NCBI RefSeq assembly: GCF_003837805.1 | Contig: NZ_RQIT01000026.1 | Span: 41,762 to 105,761, forward strand | Source of the DNA: Bradyrhizobium sp. RP6 | GTDB lineage: Bacteria; Pseudomonadota; Alphaproteobacteria; Rhizobiales; Xanthobacteraceae | Reading direction: 5' to 3' | Length of the DNA stretch: 64,000 nt | Part shown: in pieces, positions 41,731 to 50,674 of the stretch | Layout of the letters: each line of letters starts with the position of its first letter | Numbering within the stretch: position 1 is the stretch's first letter | Position numbers and translations under genes: made by a program | The notes under the pieces: model-generated | Seen by the model: the letters and a program-made list of their open reading frames with translations, nothing else | Databases searched by the model: none | What the model was told of the DNA's origin: nothing

Positions 41731-43116
41731 ATGACGATCGACGCCCCTGCAGACGCCGTCCCGCCGGTTGCGCCGGTTGCCTCCCCCATCGCCAGCCTCC
41801 TGACCTCGCCGATCCTGCCGACGCTGCTGCGGCTCGCGATTCCCAACATGATCGCGATGGTCGGCAGCACGCTGGTTGCGATCGCCGAGACCTCCTATAT
41901 CGGCCGGCTCGGCACCATTCCGCTCGCCGCGATCGCACTGGTGTTTCCGTTCGCGATGCTGACGCAGATGATGAGCGCGGGCGCGATGGGCGGCGGTGTC
42001 TCCTCTGCGATCAGCCGCGCGCTCGGTGCCGGGGATCGCGACCGCGCCGCGACGCTGGCGCTGCATGCCGCCATCATCGGCCTTTGCGGCGGGCTGTTCT
42101 TCACGGTGATGATGCTCGCCTTCGGCCGCTCCCTCTTCGCGCTGCTCGGCGGCCGCGAGCGCGTTCTCGAGGAAGCCGTTGGCTATTCGCAGGTGCTGTT
42201 CTCCGGCGCGGTCGCGATCTGGCTCGTCAACACGCTGGCCTCGGTGATCCGCGGCACCGGTGACATGCGCCTGCCTTCGATGATTCTGATCGGCGCGAGC
42301 GCGCTGCAGATCGTGCTCGGCGGCACCCTCGGGCTCGGCCTGTTCGGAGTGCCGCGATTCGGCATGCCGGGTGTCGCGAGCGGGCAGCTGATCGCGTTCA
42401 GCTGCGCCGCGATCTTCTTCCTCTGGTATCTGTTGTCCGGGCGCAGCCGGCTGCCGCTCGACATCCGAGCGTTTCATTTCGAGCGCGCGATGTTCCTGGA
42501 CATCCTCAAAGTCGGCGCGGTGGCCTGTTTGTCGCCGCTCCAGACCGTGCTTACCATCCTGATCTTCACAAAGATCCTCGCGACCTTCGGCACCGAGATG
42601 CTGGCAGGCTATGGCATCGGATCGCGGCTGGAATTTCTGCTGATTCCGATCACCTTCGCCTTCGGCATCGCCTCGGTGCCGATGGTCGGCATGGCGATCG
42701 GCGCCGGACACGTGAAGCGCGCGCGGCATGTGGCCTGGGCAGCGGCTGCGGCCTCCGGACTCACAGTCGGCCTGATCGGCCTCACCGTTGCGCTCGCTCC
42801 GTCGCTGTGGGTCGGGCTCTTCACGCGGGATCCCGGCGTCACCGCCGCTGCGCACAGCTATTTCCACTGGGCCGGTCCGGCCTTCGTGTTCTTCGGCATG
42901 GGTGTGTCGTTATACTTCTCGTCACAGGGCGCGGCACGCGTCGGCGGGCCCGTGCTCGCCTCGACGGCGCGGCTCCTGATCGTGGCGATCGGCGGCGTCG
43001 GACTCATGGCTGCGCAAGCTCCGGCCTGGACTTTGTTCGCGCTGGTCGGCGGCGCCATGGTGGCGTTCGGGCTGTCGACCGCGGCCTCGGTCGCCTTCGT
43101 GCGATGGGGCAAATGA
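41731..43116 (+). CDS. MATE-family efflux transporter
   Basis: 461 residues, twelve membrane helices in two similar halves. 'LLRLAIPNMIAMVGSTLVAIAETSYIGRLG', 'GAMGGGVSSAISRALGAGDRDRA' and 'GYGIGSRLEFLLIPITFAFGIASVPMVGMAIGAG' are MATE signatures (NorM-like). It should export cationic drugs or metabolites with Na+ or H+. GTG at 41725 is an alternative start. Confidence 0.9.
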   Translation: MTIDAPADAVPPVAPVASPIASLLTSPILPTLLRLAIPNMIAMVGSTLVAIAETSYIGRLGTIPLAAIALVFPFAMLTQMMSAGAMGGGVSSAISRALGAGDRDRAATLALHAAIIGLCGGLFFTVMMLAFGRSLFALLGGRERVLEEAVGYSQVLFSGAVAIWLVNTLASVIRGTGDMRLPSMILIGASALQIVLGGTLGLGLFGVPRFGMPGVASGQLIAFSCAAIFFLWYLLSGRSRLPLDIRAFHFERAMFLDILKVGAVACLSPLQTVLTILIFTKILATFGTEMLAGYGIGSRLEFLLIPITFAFGIASVPMVGMAIGAGHVKRARHVAWAAAAASGLTVGLIGLTVALAPSLWVGLFTRDPGVTAAAHSYFHWAGPAFVFFGMGVSLYFSSQGAARVGGPVLASTARLLIVAIGGVGLMAAQAPAWTLFALVGGAMVAFGLSTAASVAFVRWGK

Positions 43117-43221
43117 GCGCAGGCAAATCGTTCAAGCCGTTGAACGCAGGAAAGTGATTCCAGCCGGCGTTGCACTATCCTACCGGGCTGCTATGGAGGC
43201 GCTCCATTTTGGGGGCCTTCC

Positions 43222-43653
43222 ATGACGTCCAGATTCGCAGCTCTCAGCGTCCTCCTCGCCGCGTTGCTTGGCACATCTGGCGCTCGTGCGCAGAGCGCCG
43301 ATGGGACTTGGCTCACGCAGGCGGGCGACGCGCGCGTGAAGATCAGCAAATGCGGCGGCATCTGCGGCCACATCGTCTGGCTGCGCGAGCCCTACGACAC
43401 CTCGACCGGTCAGCCCGCCACCGACAGCAAGAATCCCAATCCCGCGCTCGCAAGACGCCCGATGATCGGCCTGCCATTGTTCAGCGACATGCAGTCCGCA
43501 GGTCCGAACAAATGGTCGGGGCAGATCTACAATGCCGACGACGGCAGCACCTATGCGAGCAACATCAGCCTGACTGGCGCGGACTCGCTGCGGGTCGAAG
43601 GCTGCGTCGGGGCGCTCTGTGGCGGCGAGACCTGGACGCGCGCGGGACGGTAG
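43222..43653 (+). CDS. DUF2147-family exported protein
   Basis: 143 residues with a signal peptide ending A-R-A-Q. The mature part has the DUF2147 pattern 'GTWLTQAGDARVKISKCGGICGHIVWLREP', 'KWSGQIYNADDGSTYASNISL' and 'LRVEGCVGALCGGETWTR', including four Cys that could form two disulfides. Periplasmic; role unknown. Confidence 0.88.
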   Translation: MTSRFAALSVLLAALLGTSGARAQSADGTWLTQAGDARVKISKCGGICGHIVWLREPYDTSTGQPATDSKNPNPALARRPMIGLPLFSDMQSAGPNKWSGQIYNADDGSTYASNISLTGADSLRVEGCVGALCGGETWTRAGR

Positions 43654-43676
43654 TCTGTGTCCCGGACGCGATCTTC

Positions 43677-44822
43677 TCACGCCATCATCGCTTTCAACGC
43701 CGTCGCCGCCGAGGCATAGCCGCCTCGGGCGCCGTCGATGAAGTGGACGTGGTCGCTGCGCAGCGCCGACGGCGTGAAGCAGGTCATCATCGCGGCATCC
43801 TGCGGATGGAGGCCGTACCGGACGATGCCGTCGCGCGCGGCTGCCGCGAGACGATCGCTCAACAGTCGCTCGAGCTGCGGGGTGCAGTCGAGAATCATGC
43901 GCAGGCCGTCGTCATACTTGCGGAAGTCGGAGTTCTCGACGACTTGGCGCTTGTAGAGACTGGGCACGAAACCGCCGATCTTGATGTCGAAGCGCATGAT
44001 CAGATAGGCGAACAGCGTATAGGCCAGCACGCTGGCCCTGCGCGCGAGCAGCGAACCGCCGCGCCTGGTGCGGGCTTCGAATTCCACCCCCTGCGGCGGC
44101 CATTTCAGCGGCGGCCCCTGCGGTGGCACCGGACGGCCCCCTTCCGGGCTGCGCTCGACGAGATGGATGATGTCCTCGATCACCTTTCGGAAGGCGTGCG
44201 GATCGACGCCGCGCACCGGCATCACCAGCACCGACAGGATCAGGCCGCGCGCAGCCGGCATCACTTCGAAACGGCACGACAGGCCCGAGAGGTCCGGTTG
44301 TGCGCCGGCGGGCGCCGCCGTGACCGCAAACTCGCCACGCTTCATCGCGGCGTCGGCCCAAGCGAGTCCTCCGCCCGAGAACATCGCATAGGACAGGTTT
44401 GCCGACGGCCCGAAGCGGGCGACGCGCACGTCAAGGCCTTGAGCGCGAATGATGCTGACCGGCACCAGCGCGATGCGCATGATCAGATCGAGATCTTCCC
44501 GCACCCAGGTCGCGGTCGCAGCCAGCGCCTCGCGGGCAAGTTCGAGATCGTCTGGCGCAACCGCGAAGCTTGCGCCGTCGCCGCCGAACACGAAGGGGAA
44601 TTCGCGTCCTCCCAACGCGTTCGTCACCGCCGCGATCACGGCGGCGCCAGCCATGTTGACCGCCTTGTAGCGCTGCGCCGCGATCGCCTTGGTCGAATCG
44701 ACGATGTCGGCAACACCGATGCTCCAGTCGTCCGGGAGCGGCGAATACAGCGCAGGGTCCATCAGGCTGGTGAAGCCTCGGAACACCGGAATGCCGCCAT
44801 AGAAGGATTCGCCAGAGGTCAT
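43677..44822 (-). CDS. DUF3095-family protein, nucleotide-cyclase-like
   Basis: 381 residues, no membrane segment. The N-terminal half has class III cyclase hallmarks: 'GVADIVDSTKAIAAQRYKAVNMAGAAVIAAV' (first metal Asp) and 'FPFVFGGDGASFAV' (second metal Asp). The C-terminal part with 'FDIKIGGFVPSLYKRQVVENSDFRKYDDGLRMILDC' and 'HFIDGARGGYASAATALKAM' is specific to DUF3095. Whether it makes a cyclic nucleotide is unknown. The ATG at 44822 starts just before the family motif 'FYGGIPVFRGF'. Confidence 0.85.
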   Translation of the reverse strand: MTSGESFYGGIPVFRGFTSLMDPALYSPLPDDWSIGVADIVDSTKAIAAQRYKAVNMAGAAVIAAVTNALGGREFPFVFGGDGASFAVAPDDLELAREALAATATWVREDLDLIMRIALVPVSIIRAQGLDVRVARFGPSANLSYAMFSGGGLAWADAAMKRGEFAVTAAPAGAQPDLSGLSCRFEVMPAARGLILSVLVMPVRGVDPHAFRKVIEDIIHLVERSPEGGRPVPPQGPPLKWPPQGVEFEARTRRGGSLLARRASVLAYTLFAYLIMRFDIKIGGFVPSLYKRQVVENSDFRKYDDGLRMILDCTPQLERLLSDRLAAAARDGIVRYGLHPQDAAMMTCFTPSALRSDHVHFIDGARGGYASAATALKAMMA

Positions 44823-45032
44823 CGGGGATGCCGGATGGTTGGAGTGCGAAACAAATACGTGGGAGGATCGATCCGGGTTCGCTGACCGGCGCCCCATACA
44901 ATCATTGGCCGAAACCGACCCTGACAACAAGATACGGCAGCGTTGCAACGCCGCGGCGGGATCATTGATCGGCATCAAACGACCGCCGAGGGAGACCGGA
45001 TATCGTCGCTCAGCTCCAAGGGATTGCATGGG

Positions 45033-45431
45033 ATGATCGAGGTGCCCGACTTCGGCAACAAGGACTCCACCTCGCCGGTCCGCCGGCGCACGGGTATCGA
45101 CCCGATCAGCGCGGTGAAAATGCCCGAGAGGCTGACGGCAGCCGTCGACGCCTGGGCTGAAGCTCATCACCTGACCCGCTCGGATGCGATCTGCAAGTTG
45201 ATCGAGCTGGGCCTGAATATCCCGCGGCCGGTCCTCACGCCGGTGCACCCGATCGAATCGGAGGCCACCAGGATCGAGGAGATCGCCGTCCACGAGATCG
45301 AGACGCTGCTCGACCCGGCGTTGCCGGCGGACGAACGCGAGCGCCGCATCCGCCGCCTCACCGAAGGGCCGCCCGAATTCTCACACGAACGGATTGACCT
45401 GCCGAAGGACTTACCGAAGCAGCGGACGTGA
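45033..45431 (+). CDS. Ribbon-helix-helix-like protein, unknown
   Basis: 132 residues. 'ISAVKMPERLTAAVDAWAEAHHLTRSDAICKLIELGLN' is a strand-helix-helix of CopG/RHH type, suggesting DNA binding; the rest is acidic and lacks a recognisable domain. No toxin gene is adjacent. It is divergent from the DUF3095 gene by 210 bases. GGG precedes the ATG; an upstream extension of the frame has no coding character. Confidence 0.65.
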   Translation: MIEVPDFGNKDSTSPVRRRTGIDPISAVKMPERLTAAVDAWAEAHHLTRSDAICKLIELGLNIPRPVLTPVHPIESEATRIEEIAVHEIETLLDPALPADERERRIRRLTEGPPEFSHERIDLPKDLPKQRT

Positions 45432-45488
45432 ACAGTTAACGCGTGATGAGCCTGGATGGATCGTCATCGCGCTTTGGTTCATCCGTGT

Positions 45489-45537
45489 GAACATGATCTC
45501 GTCGGAAAGCCGCTGCACACCGTTCCGGATCATGCTC
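45489..45537. repeat. Dispersed palindrome, family D (CATGATC...GATCATG)
   Basis: GAACATGATCTCGTCGG and CCGGATCATGCTC form imperfect arms around a CGCTGCACAC middle. Its form matches a palindrome scattered through many Rhizobiales genomes. It abuts the stop codon of the small minus-strand frame below. Confidence 0.7.
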
Positions 45538-45746
45538 TAGTGCAGCTTCACGTCCTGACGCTTGCGCAGCGGATCGAGAGACGCATCATGGCAGCCGACA
45601 AGGCGCACGAATTGCTGCGGGTGTATTTCATGCCCGTGACTGCCGGAATTCTGATGCGACATCGGCGGGCAGTGGACATCGTCCGACTTCGCACGGGATT
45701 CTTCCGTGCAGCCCCGATTTGAAGCGGTCATGTTCGGCGTGGTCAT
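45537..45746 (-). CDS. Possible small protein, 69 residues
   Basis: The ATG at 45746 has a strong ribosome site (GGGGAG, 6 bases upstream). The product is hydrophilic with Cys and several His ('GCTEESRAK', 'DVHCPPMSHQNSGSHGHEIHPQQF', 'LVGCHDASL'), which could coordinate a metal. No family recognised, and codon use is less typical than in neighbours, so it may be chance. An 88-codon plus-strand frame overlaps and looks less likely. Confidence 0.35.
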   Translation of the reverse strand: MTTPNMTASNRGCTEESRAKSDDVHCPPMSHQNSGSHGHEIHPQQFVRLVGCHDASLDPLRKRQDVKLH

Positions 45747-45872
45747 GGACTGCTCCCCGTCGATTAGGGCAGATCGATTGACGTAACCCAACCGATTGCG
45801 GGGCATCTTACGACCAAATCCGGCTGAATGTCATTGTGCCGGATCAATGCGATCATGATGGCTGAGTTCCGC

Positions 45873-46595
45873 TTATGCCGTATTCCCCGCGTCGACGGTG
45901 AACACCGTTCCGGTGACATTGCGGCCGCCTTCCCCCAGCAGATATTCCACCATGCGTGCGACGTCGTCCGTCTGCGGCAGGCGACGCAGCGCGCTGCGGC
46001 CGGCGATGCGCTTGCGTCCCTCGTCGGAGAGATTATGCGTGAGCTCGGTGTCGATGAAACCCGGTGCGATCGCGTTCACGGTGATGCCGAGCTTGCCGAC
46101 CTCCCGGGCGAGCGAGCGGGTGAAGCCGGTGGCGGCAGCCTTGGTCGCGCCGTAGACCGACAGGCCATTGTAGCCCGTGGTCGCGATGATCGAGGAGATG
46201 TTGATGATGCGACCGGCGCCATCGGCCATCATCTGCCGCGCGACATATTTGGTGAGGATGATCGGCGACAGCACGTTGAGCTGCACCAGTGCCGCGATCT
46301 CGGAATTGTGCATGGTGGCGAGCAAGCCTTCGGTGCCGAGGCCGGCGTTGTTGACGAGGCCGTAGATCGGGCCGAATTCGTCGCGCACGAGCTTTGCGAA
46401 GGCCGGTATTGCATCGATCACCGCAAGATCGCAGGCGCGGAAATGCAGGCGCCCGTCGGACTTGGCGATCGCCGCCCTGAGCTCGTCGGTCTCGCGCCGC
46501 GCCGCCGCGATCACGTTGAAGCCACCGCCGACGAGGCGCGTTGCAATGGCAAGGCCGATACCGCGGCTGCCGCCGGTGACCAGAACGTTATGCAT
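45873..46595 (-). CDS. Short-chain dehydrogenase/reductase, FabG-like
   Basis: 240 residues. 'VTGGSRGIGLAIATRLV' binds NAD(P)H; 'NNAG' and the catalytic Tyr/Lys in 'SVYGATKAAATGFTRSLA' with Ser in 'NISSIIATTG' complete the active site. Probably reduces a beta-keto or similar acyl group. The ATG overlaps the adenylating-enzyme gene by 8 bases, so it belongs to the ACP cluster. Confidence 0.92.
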   Translation of the reverse strand: MHNVLVTGGSRGIGLAIATRLVGGGFNVIAAARRETDELRAAIAKSDGRLHFRACDLAVIDAIPAFAKLVRDEFGPIYGLVNNAGLGTEGLLATMHNSEIAALVQLNVLSPIILTKYVARQMMADGAGRIINISSIIATTGYNGLSVYGATKAAATGFTRSLAREVGKLGITVNAIAPGFIDTELTHNLSDEGRKRIAGRSALRRLPQTDDVARMVEYLLGEGGRNVTGTVFTVDAGNTA

Positions 46596-47970
46596 CGGTG
46601 CGCGCCAGTTTGCCGGCCGGGGTGACGTCGAGCGCCTCGACGAAGCGGATCACCGCCGGCACCTTGTGGGACGCGAGCCGGGCGCGACACTGATCCAGGA
46701 TCTGGTCGCGAATCTCTTTCGCGCGCGCCGGATCGGTGCCCTCAGTGAGGATCACGTCGGCGACGACGATGCCGCCGGTGATCGGGCTGCGGCGCGACTT
46801 CGCGCGCGACATCCGCACGTCGGGATGGCGGTTGATCACCGCCTCGATTTCCTCGGGGTGGACCTTCAGCCCGCCGATATTGATGATGCCACCGCGACGG
46901 CCGACGAAGTAATAACGGTCGCCGCGCAGCTCGACGATGTCGCCGCTGTCGACAAAGCCGTCGGCATCGGTGAGCGCCGCCGCGTTGCGGCCGACATAGG
47001 CATGCGCGGTGCGCGCCGAGCGGATCCGCAGCGAGCCGTCGACGACCTTCATCTCGACGCCGTTGCGACTGCCGAGATAATTGGCCGGAAAGCCTTCCAG
47101 CCCGTCATTCACGGCGAAGCCGACGCCGGCCTCGGTCGAGGCATAGGCGTGACCGACAGAAGCATTGGGGAACGCCGCCTTCAAGCCGTCGAGCACAGCC
47201 TGGTCGGCGATCTCGCCGGAAAGGCGGACATAGGCCGGGGCGAACTGCGCGGCCGCGCCGCTCATCAGGAGCTTGCGCCAATGCGAGGGCGTGCCCGAGA
47301 TGTGCGAGACGCCGCGCGCATTCAACCGAGCGACATGGTCGCCGAGCGCTTCATGCGGATCGGACAGCACCATCGAGCCGCCGGACAGGATGGCGCGGAG
47401 GAAGATCTGCAGGCCGCCGTAGCGGCGAATGTCGTAGAACGTCGCCCATACCGGCGCCGGACCGCGCGTCGGACCCTCGGCAACGATCGCGCCGGTCAGC
47501 GCCTTCAGCATATGACCAGCGATCTTTGGCACGCCCGAGGTGCCCGACGTCAACATCAACCATTCGGTCGCACGCTCGCTCGTGGCCGGCGTGGTGGCAT
47601 GAAGCGGCAAATGCGCGGTGACGACCAGCGGAACGCCGGTGCGGACCCAGCGATCGGGCTCGTCGGTGACGACGGCATCGATGCCGGCATCAGCGATTAA
47701 CGAATCGAGATGCGCCGGGTTGAGATCGGGCGGACACAGCAGCATGCGGCGGGCGATGCCGTCGAGCTCGATCATGGCAAGGCCTGACCGGAGCTGGTCG
47801 GACAGCTTGAGCAGCACGGCGCGGCCCGCCAGCTCGCACAGGCGGCCGCCCAGAACCGTGTGCGACAGGACGTCGGTCAGCGACACGACGTCGTGCGCAT
47901 CGGAAATCGTGCGGCCTTTCAGCTCCGCACCGAGATGGTCGCGAAGCGCAAAGATCTCACGCGGGGACAT
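46588..47970 (-). CDS. Class I adenylate-forming enzyme (acyl/aryl-ACP ligase type)
   Basis: 460 residues, shorter than most acyl-CoA synthetases. 'LMLTSGTSGVPK' is the ATP loop; 'GHAYASTEAGVGF', 'DSGDIVELRGDRYYFVGRRGGIINIGGLKVHPEEIEAVI' and a C-terminal 'VTPAGKLART' with the catalytic Lys follow. It activates a carboxylic acid as AMP-ester and likely loads the ACP encoded just before it (14-base overlap). Start at ATG 47970; the upstream frame is read from the ACP gene. Confidence 0.88.
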   Translation of the reverse strand: MSPREIFALRDHLGAELKGRTISDAHDVVSLTDVLSHTVLGGRLCELAGRAVLLKLSDQLRSGLAMIELDGIARRMLLCPPDLNPAHLDSLIADAGIDAVVTDEPDRWVRTGVPLVVTAHLPLHATTPATSERATEWLMLTSGTSGVPKIAGHMLKALTGAIVAEGPTRGPAPVWATFYDIRRYGGLQIFLRAILSGGSMVLSDPHEALGDHVARLNARGVSHISGTPSHWRKLLMSGAAAQFAPAYVRLSGEIADQAVLDGLKAAFPNASVGHAYASTEAGVGFAVNDGLEGFPANYLGSRNGVEMKVVDGSLRIRSARTAHAYVGRNAAALTDADGFVDSGDIVELRGDRYYFVGRRGGIINIGGLKVHPEEIEAVINRHPDVRMSRAKSRRSPITGGIVVADVILTEGTDPARAKEIRDQILDQCRARLASHKVPAVIRFVEALDVTPAGKLARTDA

Positions 47971-48202
47971 TTTCGTAGGCCCGCACGAAATCGCCCACAG
48001 TGGCGGGGAACGCTGCGTCCTCGGAAATGGTGAAGGGGTCGACGCCGATCTCGTCCTCGAGGCGCGCCACAAGAATCGCAAAGGCGAGCGAGTCGAAGCC
48101 CGTCTCGTGCAGGGACAGATCGTCCGAGAGTGCGGGCAGCGCGACGTGCTGCTCCTTGGCGATCTGCTGGATCGCTTCAATGACCTTTGACCTTACCGAC
48201 AT
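47957..48202 (-). CDS. Acyl carrier protein (stand-alone)
   Basis: 81 residues, acidic. The phosphopantetheine site is 'TGFDSLAFAIL', with the conserved D-S-L. It differs from the housekeeping AcpP by its charged N-terminus ('MSVRSKVIEAIQQIAKEQHV') and its genetic company, so it probably serves the adjacent ligase and reductase. Confidence 0.88.
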   Translation of the reverse strand: MSVRSKVIEAIQQIAKEQHVALPALSDDLSLHETGFDSLAFAILVARLEDEIGVDPFTISEDAAFPATVGDFVRAYENVPA

Positions 48203-48345
48203 GGCTGGCTCGCTTTTCGTTATCGTTCGTGTTGCGGCGGCTCTTGATGACCGCCTCCCCATGGCCGTCTGTCTACCCGACAGAAGTAAATGGCTTCTTG
48301 GACAATGCAGATAAAATTGGACCTATCTGACGGATTTTGTTGCCG

Positions 48346-50151
48346 TTACAGCCGGATCGCACCGTCGACGATTGCGGCAAATGTACTGGCATCCAGCGTG
48401 ACATAGGTGCCGGATTTCGGATCGAGCATGAACAGCGGATCGGAGATCGCAGCCGGATCAAATCCCTCGCGCGCGAGATCGCCCTTCTTCTGCTTGAACG
48501 TCTCGGTCGCATCGAGCTCGCGCGAGATGCGGATGAAGACGGGACGGGCATAAGCCGGCAGCCGCTGCGCGAGATGCGCAGGCAGCGCGGCGATGTCAAA
48601 GCCCTGGTTCACGACGATCGCACTCATGCCGGCGCGGCCATCAGCGCCGGGGATGGCGACGCCGTAGGTGGTGGCGTCAACCACGCCGGCGAAATCGCGC
48701 ACGGCGTCGTTCACCTCCGAGGTCGCGACGTTCTCGCCCTTCCAGCGGAAGGTGTCGCCGATCCGGTCAACGAAATGGAAGAACCCCTTGTCGTCGATCC
48801 GCATCAGATCACCGGTGCGGAACCAGGCATCACCCTTGGCAAAGACGTTGCGCAAGACCTTCTTCTCGGTCTCACCGGCATCGGTGTAGCCCTCGAAGCG
48901 GCCGCCGCCCTCGTCCGCGGTGCCGATGCGGCCGATGGCTTCGCCGGCCTCGCCGCGGGCACAGGCGATGCAAAAGCCCTCGTCATTGCGCAGCGGCATG
49001 CCGCTGTCGGGGTCGAGCTTGACGAGACTGGCGGGAAAGCGATGCGCAAGCAGCGGTGGAATGCGCCCGATCGCGCCCGGCTGCCCCTCGACATTGAACA
49101 GTGAGAAATTGCCTTCGGTCGCCGCGTAGAATTCGAGAATGCGTGGAATGGCAAAGCGTGCCTGGAAATCTTCCCAGATGTCGCCGCGCAGGCCGTTGCC
49201 GCAGACGAGCCGCAGGCGGTGCCGGTTCTCGTATTCCGACGGCGCCGCCTTCAGCAGGTAACGGCAGAGCTCGCCGATATACTGAAATATCGTGCAGTCA
49301 TGCCGGACGATGTCGGACCAGAAGTGCGAAGCCGAGAACCTCTCAGCAATCACCACCGAGCCACCGGCAGCCAGCATGCTGCACGGCGCGACGATGCCGC
49401 CGACCGAGTGGAATAGCGGCAGGCAGTCGTAGAGCCGGTCCTGCGGCGTCGCGCCGGCGAGGCCGGCGAACCAGAAGCCCCAGTTGAGGATGCGGCGGTG
49501 GCTGATGCTGGCGGCCTTCGGCAGGCCGGTGGTGCCTGACGTGTAGATCAGCAAGGCACGGTCGTCGATCGTGACGCCGCCATGTTCGTCCGACGAGAGC
49601 GGACCGTCGTCGAGGACGGCAAGAGCGACGTCGATCGCGCGCTGGCTGCGGGCATCGCCGTGGGTCCAGACCTTTGCCTCTGTCTTCAGATAGGGCTTCG
49701 CGCTCTCCAGCGTCGCCATCACATCGTGCGCGACGATGATGTGCGCCGGCTTTGCGACATCGAGGCAATGCGCGAGCGATTGGCCGACGAGCTTGGTGTT
49801 GATCAGCGCGACCACACCGCCGATCCGGCTGATGCCGAGCCAGGCGGCGACATAGTCGGCACGGTTCGGCATGATCAGCGCAACGGTATCGCCCTTGGCC
49901 ACGCCGACCGAGCGCGCCCAGCGTGCATAGCGGTTGATGCGCTTCGACAAGCCTTCATAGTCGAGCGCTGCGTCATCCATGACCAGCGCGATGCGACCAG
50001 GCTGGCGCCGCGCCCAATCGTCGACAACGTCGGCGAACAGCCGGCCCGGCAGCGTCTCGATCCGTGCTGTGAGCTCGATGGCCTTCAGCCAGATCTTTGA
50101 CGCCGACGGCGCGCGCGCGGCTTTCGCTTGCTCGATGACACCGGTGGTCAT
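48346..50151 (-). CDS. Long-chain acyl-CoA synthetase, FATP/FadD6-like
   Basis: 601 residues. 'LLIYTSGTTGLPKAASISHRR' is the ATP loop; 'FYAATEGNFSLFNVEGQPGAIGR' and 'FFHFVDRIGDTFRWKGENVATSEVN' are typical of fatty-acid-transport/very-long-chain synthetases; 'TETFKQKKGDLAREGFDP' holds the C-terminal Lys. It makes acyl-CoA at the inner membrane. It precedes the ACP gene by 143 bases on the same strand and may feed that pathway. Confidence 0.9.
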   Translation of the reverse strand: MTTGVIEQAKAARAPSASKIWLKAIELTARIETLPGRLFADVVDDWARRQPGRIALVMDDAALDYEGLSKRINRYARWARSVGVAKGDTVALIMPNRADYVAAWLGISRIGGVVALINTKLVGQSLAHCLDVAKPAHIIVAHDVMATLESAKPYLKTEAKVWTHGDARSQRAIDVALAVLDDGPLSSDEHGGVTIDDRALLIYTSGTTGLPKAASISHRRILNWGFWFAGLAGATPQDRLYDCLPLFHSVGGIVAPCSMLAAGGSVVIAERFSASHFWSDIVRHDCTIFQYIGELCRYLLKAAPSEYENRHRLRLVCGNGLRGDIWEDFQARFAIPRILEFYAATEGNFSLFNVEGQPGAIGRIPPLLAHRFPASLVKLDPDSGMPLRNDEGFCIACARGEAGEAIGRIGTADEGGGRFEGYTDAGETEKKVLRNVFAKGDAWFRTGDLMRIDDKGFFHFVDRIGDTFRWKGENVATSEVNDAVRDFAGVVDATTYGVAIPGADGRAGMSAIVVNQGFDIAALPAHLAQRLPAYARPVFIRISRELDATETFKQKKGDLAREGFDPAAISDPLFMLDPKSGTYVTLDASTFAAIVDGAIRL

Positions 50152-50377
50152 GCCGTTATTCTCTCGGGCCGTGGCTGCTGGTTCTCCAAGCTTAGCCCGC
50201 GCCGCCTGCCCAGGTGTTAAGGGGCAGGGTAAAAGCCAGTTAGTGCGCGATTAACGCTAGTCATTCCTTACCGAGCCGAGGGCTGGCGCGAGTCGGCTGG
50301 CGCAAGGTGGGCGGAATGATTGGAATCAGCAGTAGTTGCAGCACACGCGCGAAGCGGAAGCGGCGACCCGTTAGGCG

Positions 50378-50665
50378 CTAGCCGGCTCGCCTGTGACGCA
50401 GATGCTGCGGCGGCGCGTTAACCGGGTAGTACGGATTGAGGTCACAGGTCGCGGCGCGCCCCGAAGCGGTGGCGCGGCACTGCGGCAGCGAGGTGAAGGA
50501 GCAGTCGTACCAGTCCCCGCCACCGCCATTCGCACCGGAATAGACGTGCATGCACACGGGATAGCGGGGATCGAAGGTTTGCCCATACGACGGGGCGGCG
50601 GCGAGCAGGACACCGACGGCCATGGCCAGGCCGAGCGAACCACGCGAGGCGAATGAGAACCGCAT
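50378..50665 (-). CDS. DUF3551-like small exported protein, copy 2
   Basis: 95 residues. Signal peptide, then 'YDPRYPVCMHVY'-type start, 'YDCSFTSLPQCRATASGR' and 'CDLNPYY', four Cys in all. It is a near-duplicate of the protein encoded 9 bases upstream. Secreted or periplasmic; function unknown. Confidence 0.8.
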   Translation of the reverse strand: MRFSFASRGSLGLAMAVGVLLAAAPSYGQTFDPRYPVCMHVYSGANGGGGDWYDCSFTSLPQCRATASGRAATCDLNPYYPVNAPPQHLRHRRAG

Positions 50666-50674
50666 CGCCGACCG

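Larger units (their letters stand above)
45432..45872. other. 441-base stretch with no established gene
   Basis: Apart from the palindrome at 45489-45537 and the possible small minus-strand frame (45537-45746), nothing is seen here. Confidence 0.6.

Noticed and set aside
44943..45032. 30-codon N-terminal extension of the ribbon-helix-helix-like protein
   Set aside because: Composition is non-coding in character and the ATG at 45033 gives a cleaner N-terminus.
45456..45722. 88-codon plus-strand frame
   Set aside because: Starts and runs through a dispersed palindrome, has no good ribosome site, and lies opposite a small frame with a better one.
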